NCBI GenBank assembly: GCA_004151065.3 | Contig: NWUY0300061529.1 | Coordinates: forward strand, 23,424-46,402 | Source: Larix sibirica | Lineage: Eukaryota; Streptophyta; Pinopsida; Pinales; Pinaceae | DNA length: 22,979 bases | Direction of reading: 5' to 3' | Shown here: positions 1-8,987 of the stretch, in pieces | Numbering within the stretch: position 1 is the first letter of the stretch | Layout: every line of letters begins with the position of its first letter | Translations under genes and position numbers: made by a program | Notes under the pieces: model-generated | What the model was told of the DNA's origin: nothing | Database searches by the model: none | What the model saw: only the letters and a program-made list of their open reading frames with translations

Positions 1-14
1 TATATATATATATA
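1..14. repeat. (TA)n microsatellite at window edge
   Basis: The window opens with seven uninterrupted TA units. The tract may continue outside the window, so its real length is unknown. Confidence 0.8.
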
Positions 15-310
15 AACTCCTCTATTTCTGTTAAAAAAAAACCATATAGGGGACGATTTCTATCAATATATGGTTTTGTTCGACCATCTCTTCCATTTGT
101 TTTTTTCAGTTTGCCTTGCTCCATTTTCTTGATTTTCTGTATGTTTGGTGCTGCATGTTAGCTTAGGATAAAAAACTGACATGGACCTACCTTATGAGAC
201 TCTTTAGACACTCTATTTGTTGATTTTTGCTTCTTTCAGTCCGGGTCGCACCTGTTGGCTTCTTAAGTGTGACCGAGGTCACTCCTTTTTCCCATTTAAG
301 TGTGACCTGT

Positions 311-335
311 CACACTTTTCTCTTCAAAAAGTGTG
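311..335. repeat. Perfect inverted repeat (hairpin)
   Basis: CACACTTTT at 311-319 pairs with AAAAGTGTG at 327-335 around a 7-base loop. Two copies of TTAAGTGTGACC lie just upstream (about 262-306). It is too short to be called a terminator or transposon end, and no function is assigned. Confidence 0.6.
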
Positions 336-1813
336 AGGGTTAAATACTAGACTTGATGTTTCCTTTTTAAATTCATGGAGGCATGGTTGACCCAGTAGTA
401 TATGTATGCCTCATATGATAAATGATCAGAGGAGTGATATAAAGGGGTAACCAAGAAAATAATTGCAATAGGAAATATGCATGGAAGAGACTCATGGAAT
501 ACTAAGTTCAAGGGGTATTTAGACGGTTACATTAAGAGGGTTCCATGGGTGACTCATCCCAGAATGATCTAAACAAAGGTGACCAAGGATGCTCCTATAA
601 GAGATAACATACAATTTTCATTTGTGTGATGGAGCTGATTGAATGGTTTCCCAAATAGAGATACTTGAGAAAAATGATAACCAAGGAGATAAGTGTCCAC
701 CCAAATGAATCAATGATACATTTAATAGAAAATATAAAATACAAGAGGTTGGACCCTGATGGGAATCTCCCTAGGGGTAGATAAATGGTGACAATATGTT
801 GTAACTTTTACAATATGGATGAAGTGGTGGACATATGATATGTAAAATAAAACAACCAATGCCATGATGTGAAAGTGTGGGGTATGTCAATGAGTGGACT
901 CGAGAAGTAAATGAAGATAAATTCAAGGTCTTAGAATATACAAACTCCCATACCTATGCATAAATAATGGCATGGGTATGAAAATGCACTCAAATCACTA
1001 ATAAGAAGTAAACCATGGGGTAAGGCTCTATTGTCAGGTAAGGAAAAACGAAAGGGGGATTGGATGAGGCAACTTTCCCAAATGGGAAAGATCCCGATAG
1101 ACATAAATGGGATTAAATAAATAAGTCCAATCCATAATATGTTTGCAAAAGGGAATCACCTATATGCCATTTTGAGGAATTATACCTATAGTGATGGTCA
1201 CATGTGGATAAACATTATGATCCTGGTGCAACCTGGACCTCACACATAAAAAAATACTAGAGTATAAAAGTATGTTAGGGAAATTATAAAACCAATATAC
1301 TACAAGTAGCATATAAAATAGAAACAAGACGTAAATTACATGCATTGGAATGATAATAGGAAAATAGAGGCTTCTTGAAAAAATTCTCAATCATAAGATA
1401 ATGATGATGCAACTAGGAAGAGCATGAAACAAGGAATCCAGTGATATGAATAGCATGCCAAACAGAGGTTGTATGAAATATTATAATTAAGGTGGGACCC
1501 ACAAAATTACGAATCATTGTCACTATTCATTGTTCAAGGAGCTCATGGGACCCAAGATTTTAACTACTCATGTCTTCCATTCCAACTGTCAAGTTGGAAG
1601 TTGGCGGTCTATCCCAACTCTTATTTTTTACCTATTTTCTTTTGTACTTTATGGATTCTTGGGCTCATGGGAGACCTTCGAAGAATCTGTGATTCATAAT
1701 TATTTTTGGGTGATTTAATGTGATGTCACAGAAAATCACCCAATAGGTGAGGCATGTTCACGAAAAATTTCCCGATAGGTGTGACACACATGCACGTGTC
1801 ATCATAAAAAGTG

Positions 1814-1831
1814 AAAAGTGTTTACACTTTT
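1814..1831. repeat. Perfect inverted repeat (hairpin)
   Basis: AAAAGTGT at 1814-1821 pairs with ACACTTTT at 1824-1831 with a 2-base loop. The stem word resembles the hairpin at 311-335. No associated gene or element end was found. Confidence 0.6.
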
Positions 1832-2116
1832 TGGTAAATAGGTTTGCACCTTCATCACACCTTTTCTTTCTAAAATTGCATCGTTGACTTGCACCTTTTT
1901 ATGAAAATGGTGCACATAAACTAGTAGACTTTATGGATAAAATGCATCCATGAGGGAAAAATGGTGAGAGAGAGACTTCCTAACCCTTCGAAGAGAGATC
2001 ATGGGTGACCTAGGTGTGCCAGGTATGCTTTTACAATATGGAATTCTCTAAATCCTTGAGAACTCACTTGTGCAAGTGGGCATTCTTTTGTTGACGAAGA
2101 TCACTTAGTAATAGGG

Positions 2117-2470
2117 TGCATATGTAAGAGTGTTCATCATGAAGGGTGAGAAGATAGAGCTTACTCTTTCTAACTTGTACTTCATGATGGGACTTACCTT
2201 GTTTGGAGTGGTAGGAAATGTACAACAAGTCCATCCACGAGACTTTCCCATGGAGTACTTTTTAGAGGTCCACTACATCGAGGGTGTTGTACTACATGAT
2301 TCCTTTATTTGCATGGAGGGTATAGAGCGCTTGGAAACTCATGAAGTGGTGGTAGAAATAGTTCATGTGATGAGATCTTGGGAACCCATAGGTTTATGAG
2401 TGGTCAAATGATAACCATCAAGAAATTTCTATGGTTCTCTTATTTTGGATGGGCCTAAATGTTCTTGGAG
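2117..2470 (+). pseudogene. Possible plant mobile domain (PMD)-like remnant
   Basis: An open stretch at 2130-2399 without an ATG start (GTG is the first usable codon) reads MKGEKIELTLSNLYFMMGL near its N-terminus, then GVVGNVQQVHPRDF. Immediately after its stop, another frame continues with SGQMITIKKFLWFSYFGWA (about 2399-2455) before a stop. This order, a TLxxxYFxxGL motif, then VxPRD, then GGQM-type and GWA motifs, is how I remember proteins of the plant mobile domain family (aminotransferase-like PMD, PF10536). That family is found in MAIN/MAIL-type proteins and is often carried by transposons. The frame break and stops make it a relic. The family match is from memory only, and a different transposon-associated protein is possible. 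Confidence 0.35.
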
Positions 2471-3329
2471 ATAATGTAGTAATAGTTTCCCTAGTGCAAT
2501 AAGTTACACAATGGGTACTTTTCCTTCAGTTTATTCATATGTGCCTAATTTTTCTAGATGGGGTTGACACTTTATCCCCACCATGTTTTTAGGGATGTAG
2601 GATTGATGGAGCCTCGTATGTGGTGATGGGGATACCTAATGATAAGGGGTGAGGGTGGCATCATGTGAAGCATATCTTGTCAGGAATTATTTTCCCAGTG
2701 GTGCCAACTTCCCATATCCACCAAGACAAGCTTTAGGACCTGAAGGTAAGCTGACTTGGTTAATTTTTTAATTTTTTTACACAATCTCATAGACGATAGC
2801 AAGATTATTTTATATGATACATGTTACTGATGACTCTCCTCTCATATGTGTGAATATGTGGGATCAATCCCTTATATTAAACACCAAGGATGATGAGGAT
2901 ATATTAAGGAGGTAAATCATACCCCACCATCTCAAAGGAATCAACAAGGAGTAAACATAGTCCTTGTAGGTCATCGTCGAGATATTGAATAGTTGTTAGT
3001 TGGTGTGATTGAATATGAGTAGCAACATTTGTATGATGAGTTGGTTTTCATCTACTTCTAATATCCAACGGGGGAGCAATAAATTACATGTAGGATTTTC
3101 ATAGAGGCATAGTCCATTTTAAGACATAATGAGAGGGGATGTACCCCATATCACTAATCTTGATACTGATGAGGAGGACAATGATATGGGTGATGACACT
3201 GATAATGATGATTAGGCAATTAGTGGAACTACCACCATGCTTTGACTTGTTATTTTGTTCTATGTATCACATAATATTTTGGTAGATATTTGGATTATTT
3301 TTCTATACACTCCTTATGTTTTGTATGAT

Positions 3330-3330
<1 letters not shown>
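2471..3330. other. Unassigned AT-rich region
   Basis: Plus-strand frames after the PMD-like remnant are broken by many stops, and I see no further motif. A GAT-rich stretch near 3165-3215 encodes a short acidic run on the plus strand (DEEDND-like), which could be the tail of the same relic. Nothing else is supported. Confidence 0.4.
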
Positions 3331-3362
<32 letters not shown>

Positions 3363-3416
3363 GAGATAGAGAGATAGATAGANTATATATAGATAGATAG
3401 ATAGATAGATAGATAG
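3331..3416. repeat. (GATA)n / (TATC)n microsatellite
   Basis: About twenty GATA units with a few GAGA variants and one ambiguous base at 3383 beside a TATATATA break. The n marks uncertain assembly of the tract, so the copy number should not be trusted. An open frame on the minus strand across it (Ser-Ile-Tyr-Leu repeats) is only translation of the repeat. Confidence 0.95.
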
Positions 3417-3984
3417 TTTATATACATGATCCTTATACATGATACGATGTTATATATGTTACGTTTCTTTATGTACACATGGATGTGATGATGATTATGG
3501 TTATATACATGCATAATTTTCTTTCTTATTATTGATGAACGATATGCCAATGTAGAATTTGATTTGTAGTACTATATATGTAACTATTGAGACTCGTGGG
3601 TATATGAATGAATGTAATGAATTCAAATTGTCAAACCAGTTGTCTAGACCATAGATAATTTGATGTCTATCGCATAGACATGAACATGATGAATACATAA
3701 TTGGAGGGAATCAATGATAAGTCCAATCATTGCATCAAATTCCACCTAATTATTGGTGGAAGAACTAGCATACACACCACTAACATGGAGACAATGAGAC
3801 AAGGAATATATGGCCCAAGGTTTCGAGGAGAGATTCTAAGAGTGCCTAATTGTGCTATCGACATAACCAATGTAACATTCGAGGGAATGATCCATATGAT
3901 AAATGACAAGAAAACAAATCATAAGGCTCATACAAAGAAAATATTATATAAAACATATATGGTACAAAACATTGATATGTGTTG
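3417..3984. other. Unassigned, downstream of element A integrase
   Basis: This is where the 3' untranslated region, polypurine tract and 3' LTR of element A would be expected on the minus strand. I see no clear polypurine tract and no sequence matching anything right of 20900, so no LTR can be drawn. The plus-strand open frame 3701-4042 overlaps the end of A's integrase in antisense and is taken as fortuitous. Confidence 0.4.
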
Positions 3985-5140
3985 GTATCATGGATATAAT
4001 TTATTCAAGTATAACCCATTGCAAGGGTTCTTGAGTAGTTGACCATCTGGACTAGAAAGAAAGTATGTCTATTTTTCCAAACAACATTTTGTTATGTAAG
4101 GGACTTTCCACACTGATTCAAACTTTCCTCAACCAATTTTATCATGGGATTAATCATAGATAGGGACTAGATCACCTTCATGGAATGAACAAGGGTGAAC
4201 ATGATGATGGCAATGAGATTTGGACTATTTATTGGCTACTTCAATATTCTATAAATAAACACATCAATATTCATCAACTTGTTCCAAATCAATAGGTCAT
4301 TGTTCCAAAATAGAGGTGTCTATAAAAATTTCAATTTCTAAATGCAAGGATGGGATTTGACACTTGATGGATAAAAATGACTCCATGCCATGTCAACCAA
4401 GTGAAATGGAGTAAACCTCGTAGAAGTTTTGGTTGATGTATGATAGAATTATAATGTAGGAAAAAGCATGAGATGCCAGTTGGATTTGTGTTTATCATCT
4501 GTCTACTAGAGTATGGATTTGAAGAATTTATCATATGTCTACTAGAGTATGGATTTGAATACTTTATCATTTGTCTACTAGAGTATGGATTTTAGGACTT
4601 TAATGACATTCTCAAGTTGTCCATTCCTTTGCATGTAATATGAGGATGAAAACTAATTCTCAAATTTCAAATGGTAAGTGATATATTCCTAAACAATGTA
4701 TTCAAAGTGCATGCTATGATCATATACTAATTTCTTTGGAATACCAAAGAAAGTGATGGCATGGTTGAAGAAAAATGGGTTCTTATGGCGGCAGTATTAT
4801 TATATGTTTTCATGGCCTCGGCCCATTTACTGAAATAGTTGATAGCCACTAAAATGTATTTATGGTCACCAGTCAATTTGGAAACACTCTTTGAAGTTGA
4901 TATCCCTATTGTATAATGGACTAGCTAGGATAATAAGGTGTAATGGGATGAGGGGTGATCTTGACTTTGGGGAAAAGCGTCGGCAATTTTGATGATTCCT
5001 TAGTACCTAGATGCAATCGGAAAACAAGGTGGGCCAAAAATAACCACATGGATTATTTCTTAGGTAATTCCCATATCAAAGAGATGGCCTCCTCGCAACT
5101 AACTATGATAGTCATTTAAGACCCATTTGGCGTCCTCAAA
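3985..5140 (-). pseudogene. Element A integrase relic
   Basis: Integrase inserts the cDNA copy into the host genome. Order on the minus strand: an N-terminal zinc-finger-like stretch at about 5000-5130 (GGHLFDMGIT and downstream, mutated); catalytic core with HKYILVAINYFSKWAEAMK at about 4790-4875 and NGQLENVIK at about 4590-4620, where the E is the third catalytic residue; NWHLMLFPTL at about 4450-4480; and a C-terminal part with FHEGDLV- and GPY-like words ending in SSPDGQLLKNPCNGLYL near 3990-4060. The first catalytic Asp cannot be read cleanly because frames shift around 4890. Numerous TAG/TGA codons and at least three frame changes mean no product. A 36-bp in-frame triplication sits in the core. 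Confidence 0.85.
4494..4601. repeat. Three tandem 36-bp repeats inside integrase
   Basis: Units 4494-4529, 4530-4565 and 4566-4601 share the core TGTCTACTAGAGTATGGATT with a few differences. Being 36 bp each, they keep frame and encode 12-residue repeats (FKSIL, two stops, TxDK) on the minus strand, just after the catalytic NGQxE region of element A. The differences between units show that the duplication is not very recent. Confidence 0.95.
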
Positions 5141-5227
5141 ATTTAGGCATGGTCATAAGATAGTGTCGACTCTTGGTTAATATAGAATGGCATCAATGAA
5201 GAGGTAACGAGGATATTGGTAGCATAT

Positions 5228-5776
5228 TCAATGACATTCATCGCAAGAAAGATGAAGGTTGAATTTATGAATGTGAAAATAAACAAGGATGTCCCTATAC
5301 CAAGGATTGTCAAAAGATATGGTGAACAAATGTTCATCTAGAAAATCATAACTAATAGGGAGATCAGTTGTTCCAGTAAGGAGGTATGAAATAAACTTAT
5401 CCAATTCCAAGTCCTTTTTACTCTTAGGAGTAGTGAATTCAATATCATATTCTTGGAGGATAATTACCCATTGGGAAACATTTTCATTTATGGCACACCT
5501 ACTCAAGAGATACAACATGGGATTCAAGTTTATGATGTCTATCGTTTTATTTGTAAGTATGTAATGGTGCAACTAATAGAAGGAAAATACAATATATAAG
5601 GTAGAATTCATACCATGGTTATATGACAATGAAGGTCTAGACAGGTTCTTACTCACATAGTAAATTCCATGTTCCATACGATTCTCACATTCTTGAACCA
5701 GAAATTTGACCATAGTAAAAGGAGATGTTGAGATGTAAAGGTTAAAATCCTTGGACAAATCTAGATGACTAATCAA
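5228..5776 (-). pseudogene. Element A RNase H relic and RNase H-IN linker
   Basis: RNase H degrades the RNA strand during reverse transcription. Minus strand 5776-5573 reads FNLYISTSPFTMVKFLVQE, then HGIYYVSKNLSRPSLSY, typical of the RNase H that follows plant Ty3 RT. The next open piece (5572-5228) continues with HHYILTNKTIDIINLNPM and VSQWVIILQEYDIEF, ending in the linker to integrase. A stop and frame change near 5575 separate the pieces. The residue where the first catalytic Asp is expected is Ser in this reading (YISTS), which may be lineage-specific or a mutation. Confidence 0.8.
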
Positions 5777-6570
5777 TCATGTCAAAGTAAGAGAAAATTT
5801 AAGTGCTTGAATAGATATTTGATCATGTCTGTCCCAAATGAAGGGGATATTATAATTTAACAAATTCAAAAATCCATGAATGCACATGACATAGTATGGT
5901 ATAAAACATTGTAAGAAATTTGATTTGTCTACAAGGCTTTGCAATTGGCACAAAGTATTTAGTGGGGGGAGTTCAAGGATGGCTTTAAATTTGGAAGGAT
6001 CAATAGTGATCCCTTGTTTGGAAATGATAAATCCTAGAAAGAAACTAGTATGGGAACAAAACACACACTTAATTGAGTTTCAATGAACGTTATATTTATG
6101 TCACCTAAGAAACATTTTGCATAAATGATCTATGTGTTGTGGTTGTTTCTTTGAATGATAAGTTAGATCATCCAAATATGAAAGGATAATATCGATTATT
6201 TCAACAAAGCAATATGACATGATGCACTAGACTCGTGGCTCTATCATTTTTTAGTCTAAAAGGAAAAACTCGATAGGAAATGTCTCCCCAAGGTGTGGTG
6301 AAGCCAGTCTTGTACTAGTCCTAAAGACAAATTTGGATCTGATTGTAACTTGAGAATCCATTCATAAATAGGAATTTGTGTCCCACACAAGCATCAATTA
6401 TCATATCAATAAATGGGGTTAGGTAGTTTTCCTTTGGACAATCTTTGGAAAGATCTCAAAAATCAATATAGAGGTGCATGGTTCCTTGCTTGTTGTTGAC
6501 ATGGAATGGATTGGATAACCATGTGGTCTAAGCAATCAAATATATGAATCTTTAATTTTGAAGTTGTCAA
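5777..6570 (-). pseudogene. Element A reverse transcriptase relic (YLDD)
   Basis: Reverse transcriptase copies element RNA into cDNA. From about 6540 the minus strand reads WLSNPFHVNNKQGTM, YIDF, DLSKDCPKENYLTPFID, then FMNGFSSYNQI. The palm motif YLDD lies at 6167-6178 and is followed by DLTYHSKKQPQHIDHL. The thumb/connection GFIISKQGITIDPSKFKAI is in the open piece 6064-5777. The first palm Asp (normally FMDGF) is Asn here: codon 6360-6362 is AAT, one G-to-A change from GAT. Stops interrupt DF-DLS, HKYNVH and other places. Dead copy, clear family assignment. Confidence 0.92.
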
Positions 6571-7297
6571 TTTCATATTTTATGGGTGGAGATTTGGAAG
6601 GGTTAATAGGATATTATTTTTAGTGCATAGGATCTACATCAATCCGTGTTAATGCGATGTTTCATGATGGTTGGGTAGAGTCTTGGAATTTTGACATAAG
6701 ATGAGGCGAAACCGTCATGGAATTATTGAAAGAGAGGTTTATAGGATAAAACCTCTTAAGAGGTGTAGAAATCACCAAGTAAAAAAAAATAGTGACACCA
6801 ATCTTAACTGAAATGTCCACTTTAATATTGGGTGTTATGTTCACTGTGTTCCCCTCCTTAAAAGAATCTAGAGTATGAATTGGGCCTTTAAACTAGTCAA
6901 CATGTCCTAGAGGAATTAAATCTCACAAGTCAATGGAGAATTGTTCTAAATACTCAGTAGATGTTAAGGAAAACTTAGGGATGAAGTATGCATGATGTTG
7001 CATATCATACCAAGTGTAATCGAATTTAGTAAGAGATTCAATAATATATTCATCTCTTTGAAAAGTAGGGGTTTAAATGTCAAGGAGGTTCGTCATTATT
7101 GGAGGTCATGATGAGGATGAAGATGGTGTTGAAGAGAGTGGATCACCTAATGAAGAAACATAATAAATGGATACAATTTCTTCACTTGGTTGGTTAGGTA
7201 GACATTTCTCTTCAATGACTATGACATATGGCTCTAAGGACTACTAATGGAGTTTAGACAAATGTTACATGAAAATCTTGGAGGTTTTTGCAATCAT

Positions 7298-7339
7298 GCA
7301 ATGGTGTGAAAAGTGGTCATAAATGCCACAAAATTCACA
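7298..7339 (-). other. Intact CCHC zinc-knuckle motif in A, downstream of protease
   Basis: The 14 residues CEFCGIYDHFSHHC fit C-x2-C-x4-H-x4-C exactly. They are preceded by TNHP, much as element A's Gag knuckle at about 19.3 kb is preceded by KHP. Such knuckles bind RNA in retroelement nucleocapsid. This one is the only undamaged knuckle in the window. Confidence 0.75.
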
Positions 7340-7470
7340 TGGGTGGTTGGTACACAATGCCTTATTACATTGCTTGGTAGCATCAAGGAAAGTAATCTAG
7401 ACTATAGGAATGGACAAATTAATATTCCTATCTTGGCAATGATATGACTATGCAAGAGAGGAAATTAAAG

Positions 7471-7512
7471 ACACTGATGGGTGGCATGACCAAGGATATC
7501 CCAAATGGAACA
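7471..7512 (-). other. Degenerate CCHC zinc-knuckle motif in A
   Basis: CSIWDILGHATHQC has the same spacing as the knuckle at 7298-7339, with the second Cys replaced by Trp (TGG, one base from TGT/TGC). The two motifs are 131 bases apart, similar to paired knuckles in some retroelement nucleocapsids. Confidence 0.6.
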
Positions 7513-8164
7513 AGGCATTGGATATTTAATTGGTGTTGTATAGATGATTGTGATGGTCATATCTAGGGTAGGTTGATTTGTCATGTTCTTGGCCTTTCCC
7601 TGTGCCTTCTTATTTATAAAGTTGGGTTAGGTGGGTGAGGTGGATTCTTTACTAACATTGAGAGGTGGTGCATTAAAAGTATCGATAGGTTGGATATGTT
7701 TTAACATGACTTGACATGTGGGAATTGAGGGTATTTGGAAGTTTGAGGTACCAAACAAGGATCGCCAAAGTGAACCCTGTAATTTTGATGGTAACCATCA
7801 TAGAGGTTCCTACAATTCTTGGAGAGGGAAAGAGAAAGGGACTTGATGAGTAGGATATCCCACCTATTCCTTCCCTACTATTGAGGTAGGTTTAGATAAA
7901 AATTTATGTGGCCATAAGTGGTTTCCAATGTGATGGTGCATAGATCTGAACTCCCTTCTTGATTAATAAGAGGGGGAGAGCTGAAAAAGATTATGATTAA
8001 TGTAGAGTCTTGGAATATTCTAGGGAAGACTCTAGTAAACGAGGGCATAAATAGGATTCCCTCAACAATAGGTAAAACATTCTCTAGGTTGGACATAGAG
8101 CTAAGATAGTGATAGGTCAGATGATCAAGCATGATGAAATTACCATTGTTAGGGAACATCATAA

Positions 8165-8560
8165 GATAAAAAATAGTAATTTGTCACTTTCATGGCATAC
8201 ATATAGCTGCACCCAAACAATAGTTTGTAGTCTAATTGGGCACTAACAACTTCAATATCCACCAAGATAGTTGTGTCTGCTAGTTCAATGGGAACATTTT
8301 GGAGGAGGCCTTATAGTTGTGAAGATAGAACATCATATGCACATAAATTTATGAGGGATAGGATAAATTTGTGGGATCCTATATTCTTCCATATGTGTAT
8401 TAGTATAACTCATATTGAGGCCCCTTCATCAATAATACACCAATGGATAATCATGTTCTTAATGGTCACAGGAACCTGAAAGGATACCAAAGAAGGAATG
8501 TGTGGTTTAACTCTATCTAAATTAAAAGTGATCAGATAGGAATCAAAAGGATTAATTGTT
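8165..8560 (-). pseudogene. Element A retropepsin (aspartic protease) relic
   Basis: The protease would cut the Gag-Pol polyprotein. One minus-strand frame runs from FDSYLITFNLDRVKP (about 8500-8550) through PSLVSFQVPVTIKN to WCIIDEGAS, where DEG at 8422-8430 stands for the catalytic D-[ST]-G triplet. It goes on through CAYDVLSSQL, NVPIELADTTILVDIEVV and LDYKLLFGCSYMYAMK, the usual end of plant Ty3 proteases. Only a few stops (after GASI, after SSQL and after YDVP) interrupt it. Element B is inserted just upstream, at 8672. Confidence 0.85.
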
Positions 8561-8667
8561 CCCAAAGGAGATAGAAGGGAGTTTCATTACACATGATGAT
8601 TCTACACAACTTAAAAGATACACATGGTTTTGGGGGACTAGGCCAAATCATTAAAAGCACTATAGTT

Positions 8668-8672
8668 GTGGG
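8668..8672. repeat. Target-site duplication GTGGG (left copy)
   Basis: GTGGG directly abuts the left LTR of element B and is repeated at 18843-18847 directly after the right LTR. A 5-bp duplication is the size made by Ty3/Gypsy integrases. Confidence 0.9.
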
Positions 8673-8976
8673 TGTTTTAGTCCTAGGAGTTGCATAGGTT
8701 AACCATAGTACATCACATATATATAAACGATCACATGAACATATAACATAAAGAGATAAAAGAGTAAGTGGGACAACAGTGACAAGCCTTTGTATTAATA
8801 GAGATAAAATATTGTACAATATTCTCTATGTCCTTGGCTCATAAACCTATATATACAATTTACAAGTAGTTATTTGGTTATAACTGTCAGTTCAGTTGGC
8901 TAACCAACCAACTGGACCGACCCAGCTATGGTTGGTCGAAGGACCTAGTCGGCCAGTCGACTAGGCTCCTCCAACA
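8673..8976 (-). repeat. Element B 3' LTR (304 bp)
   Basis: It begins TGTTTTAG and ends CTCCAACA on the plus strand, so the LTR ends are TG...CA in either orientation. It matches 18547-18842 over its whole length, sharing for example AAAGAGATAAAAGAGTAAGT. A TATATATA box at 8848-8855 is conserved in the other LTR and would be the promoter reading leftwards. An inverted repeat CAGTTGG/CCAACTG (8893-8899/8908-8914) and a run of GTCG words near its element-start end are eroded in the other copy. It has a 9-10-base stretch near 8816 that the right LTR lacks. Confidence 0.95.
8848..8855 (-). promoter_or_regulatory. TATA box in element B 3' LTR
   Basis: TATATATA in the middle of the LTR, with matching flanks (AATTTACAAGTAGTTATTTGG) in both LTRs. 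Position and conservation suit the LTR promoter. Transcription from this copy would run outwards into element A. Confidence 0.5.
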
Positions 8977-8987
8977 TCTCCCCCACC
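8977..8987 (-). promoter_or_regulatory. Polypurine tract of element B
   Basis: On the minus strand GGTGGGGGAGA lies directly before the 3' LTR, which begins TGTTGGAGG. This is the position and composition of the tract that primes plus-strand DNA synthesis. It confirms that the left LTR is the 3' one. Confidence 0.85.

Larger units (their letters stand above)
15..2116. other. Unassigned left flank
   Basis: No gene, RNA or mobile element is recognised here. Plus-strand translations between about 470 and 1400 show short protein-like runs separated by many stops in all frames, so a decayed coding sequence is possible but I cannot name a family. Two perfect hairpins with the same AAAAGTGT-type stem occur at 311-335 and 1814-1831. 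Short open frames at 1160-1390 and 1517-1718 look fortuitous, because they are hydrophobic, AT-driven and isolated. Confidence 0.5.
6571..8164 (-). pseudogene. Element A PR-RT interval with two CCHC knuckles
   Basis: The minus strand keeps protein-like reading between protease and RT, with frame changes. An open piece at 8162-7878 (LDHLTYHYLSSM, then GSSDLCTITLETTYGH) is the region after protease. At 7471-7512 lies CSIWDILGHATHQC and at 7298-7339 CEFCGIYDHFSHHC, both with the spacing C-x2-C-x4-H-x4-C; the first has Trp for the second Cys. An acidic/Ser-rich stretch follows (about 7100-7200), then an RT lead-in such as DPMH and PINPSKSPPIKYEID near 6560-6630. Zinc knuckles normally belong to Gag nucleocapsid, so their place here is odd. 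Confidence 0.65.
3985..8672 (-). mobile_element. Element A, 3' part: decayed Ty3/Gypsy retrotransposon (PR to IN)
   Basis: On the minus strand, protease, two zinc knuckles, reverse transcriptase, RNase H and integrase follow in Ty3/Gypsy order from 8560 down to 3985. The RT wording (DFxDLSKDCPKENYLTPFID, YLDD) resembles the Tat-like group of plant Ty3 elements. Stops and frameshifts occur in every domain, so the copy is dead. Its upstream Gag part lies beyond the nested element B, at 18848-20900. The insertion target duplication GTGGG marks the break. No LTR was found for A in this window. Confidence 0.9.

Noticed and set aside
1160-1390. Hydrophobic 76-codon minus-strand ORF
   Set aside because: It has no motif, no neighbours and AT-driven composition; probably fortuitous.
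3314-3550. Ser-Ile-Tyr-Leu repeat protein
   Set aside because: It is translation of the GATA microsatellite and includes an ambiguous base.
3417-3984. 3' LTR of element A
   Set aside because: I compared it by eye with 20900-22979 and found no shared sequence, so no LTR pair can be claimed.
3701-4042. Plus-strand ORF of 113 codons
   Set aside because: It overlaps the end of element A's integrase in antisense, has no recognisable motif, and its length is not exceptional for AT-rich relic DNA.
4494-4601. CRISPR-like array
   Set aside because: The units are contiguous without unique spacers, in eukaryotic retroelement coding sequence.
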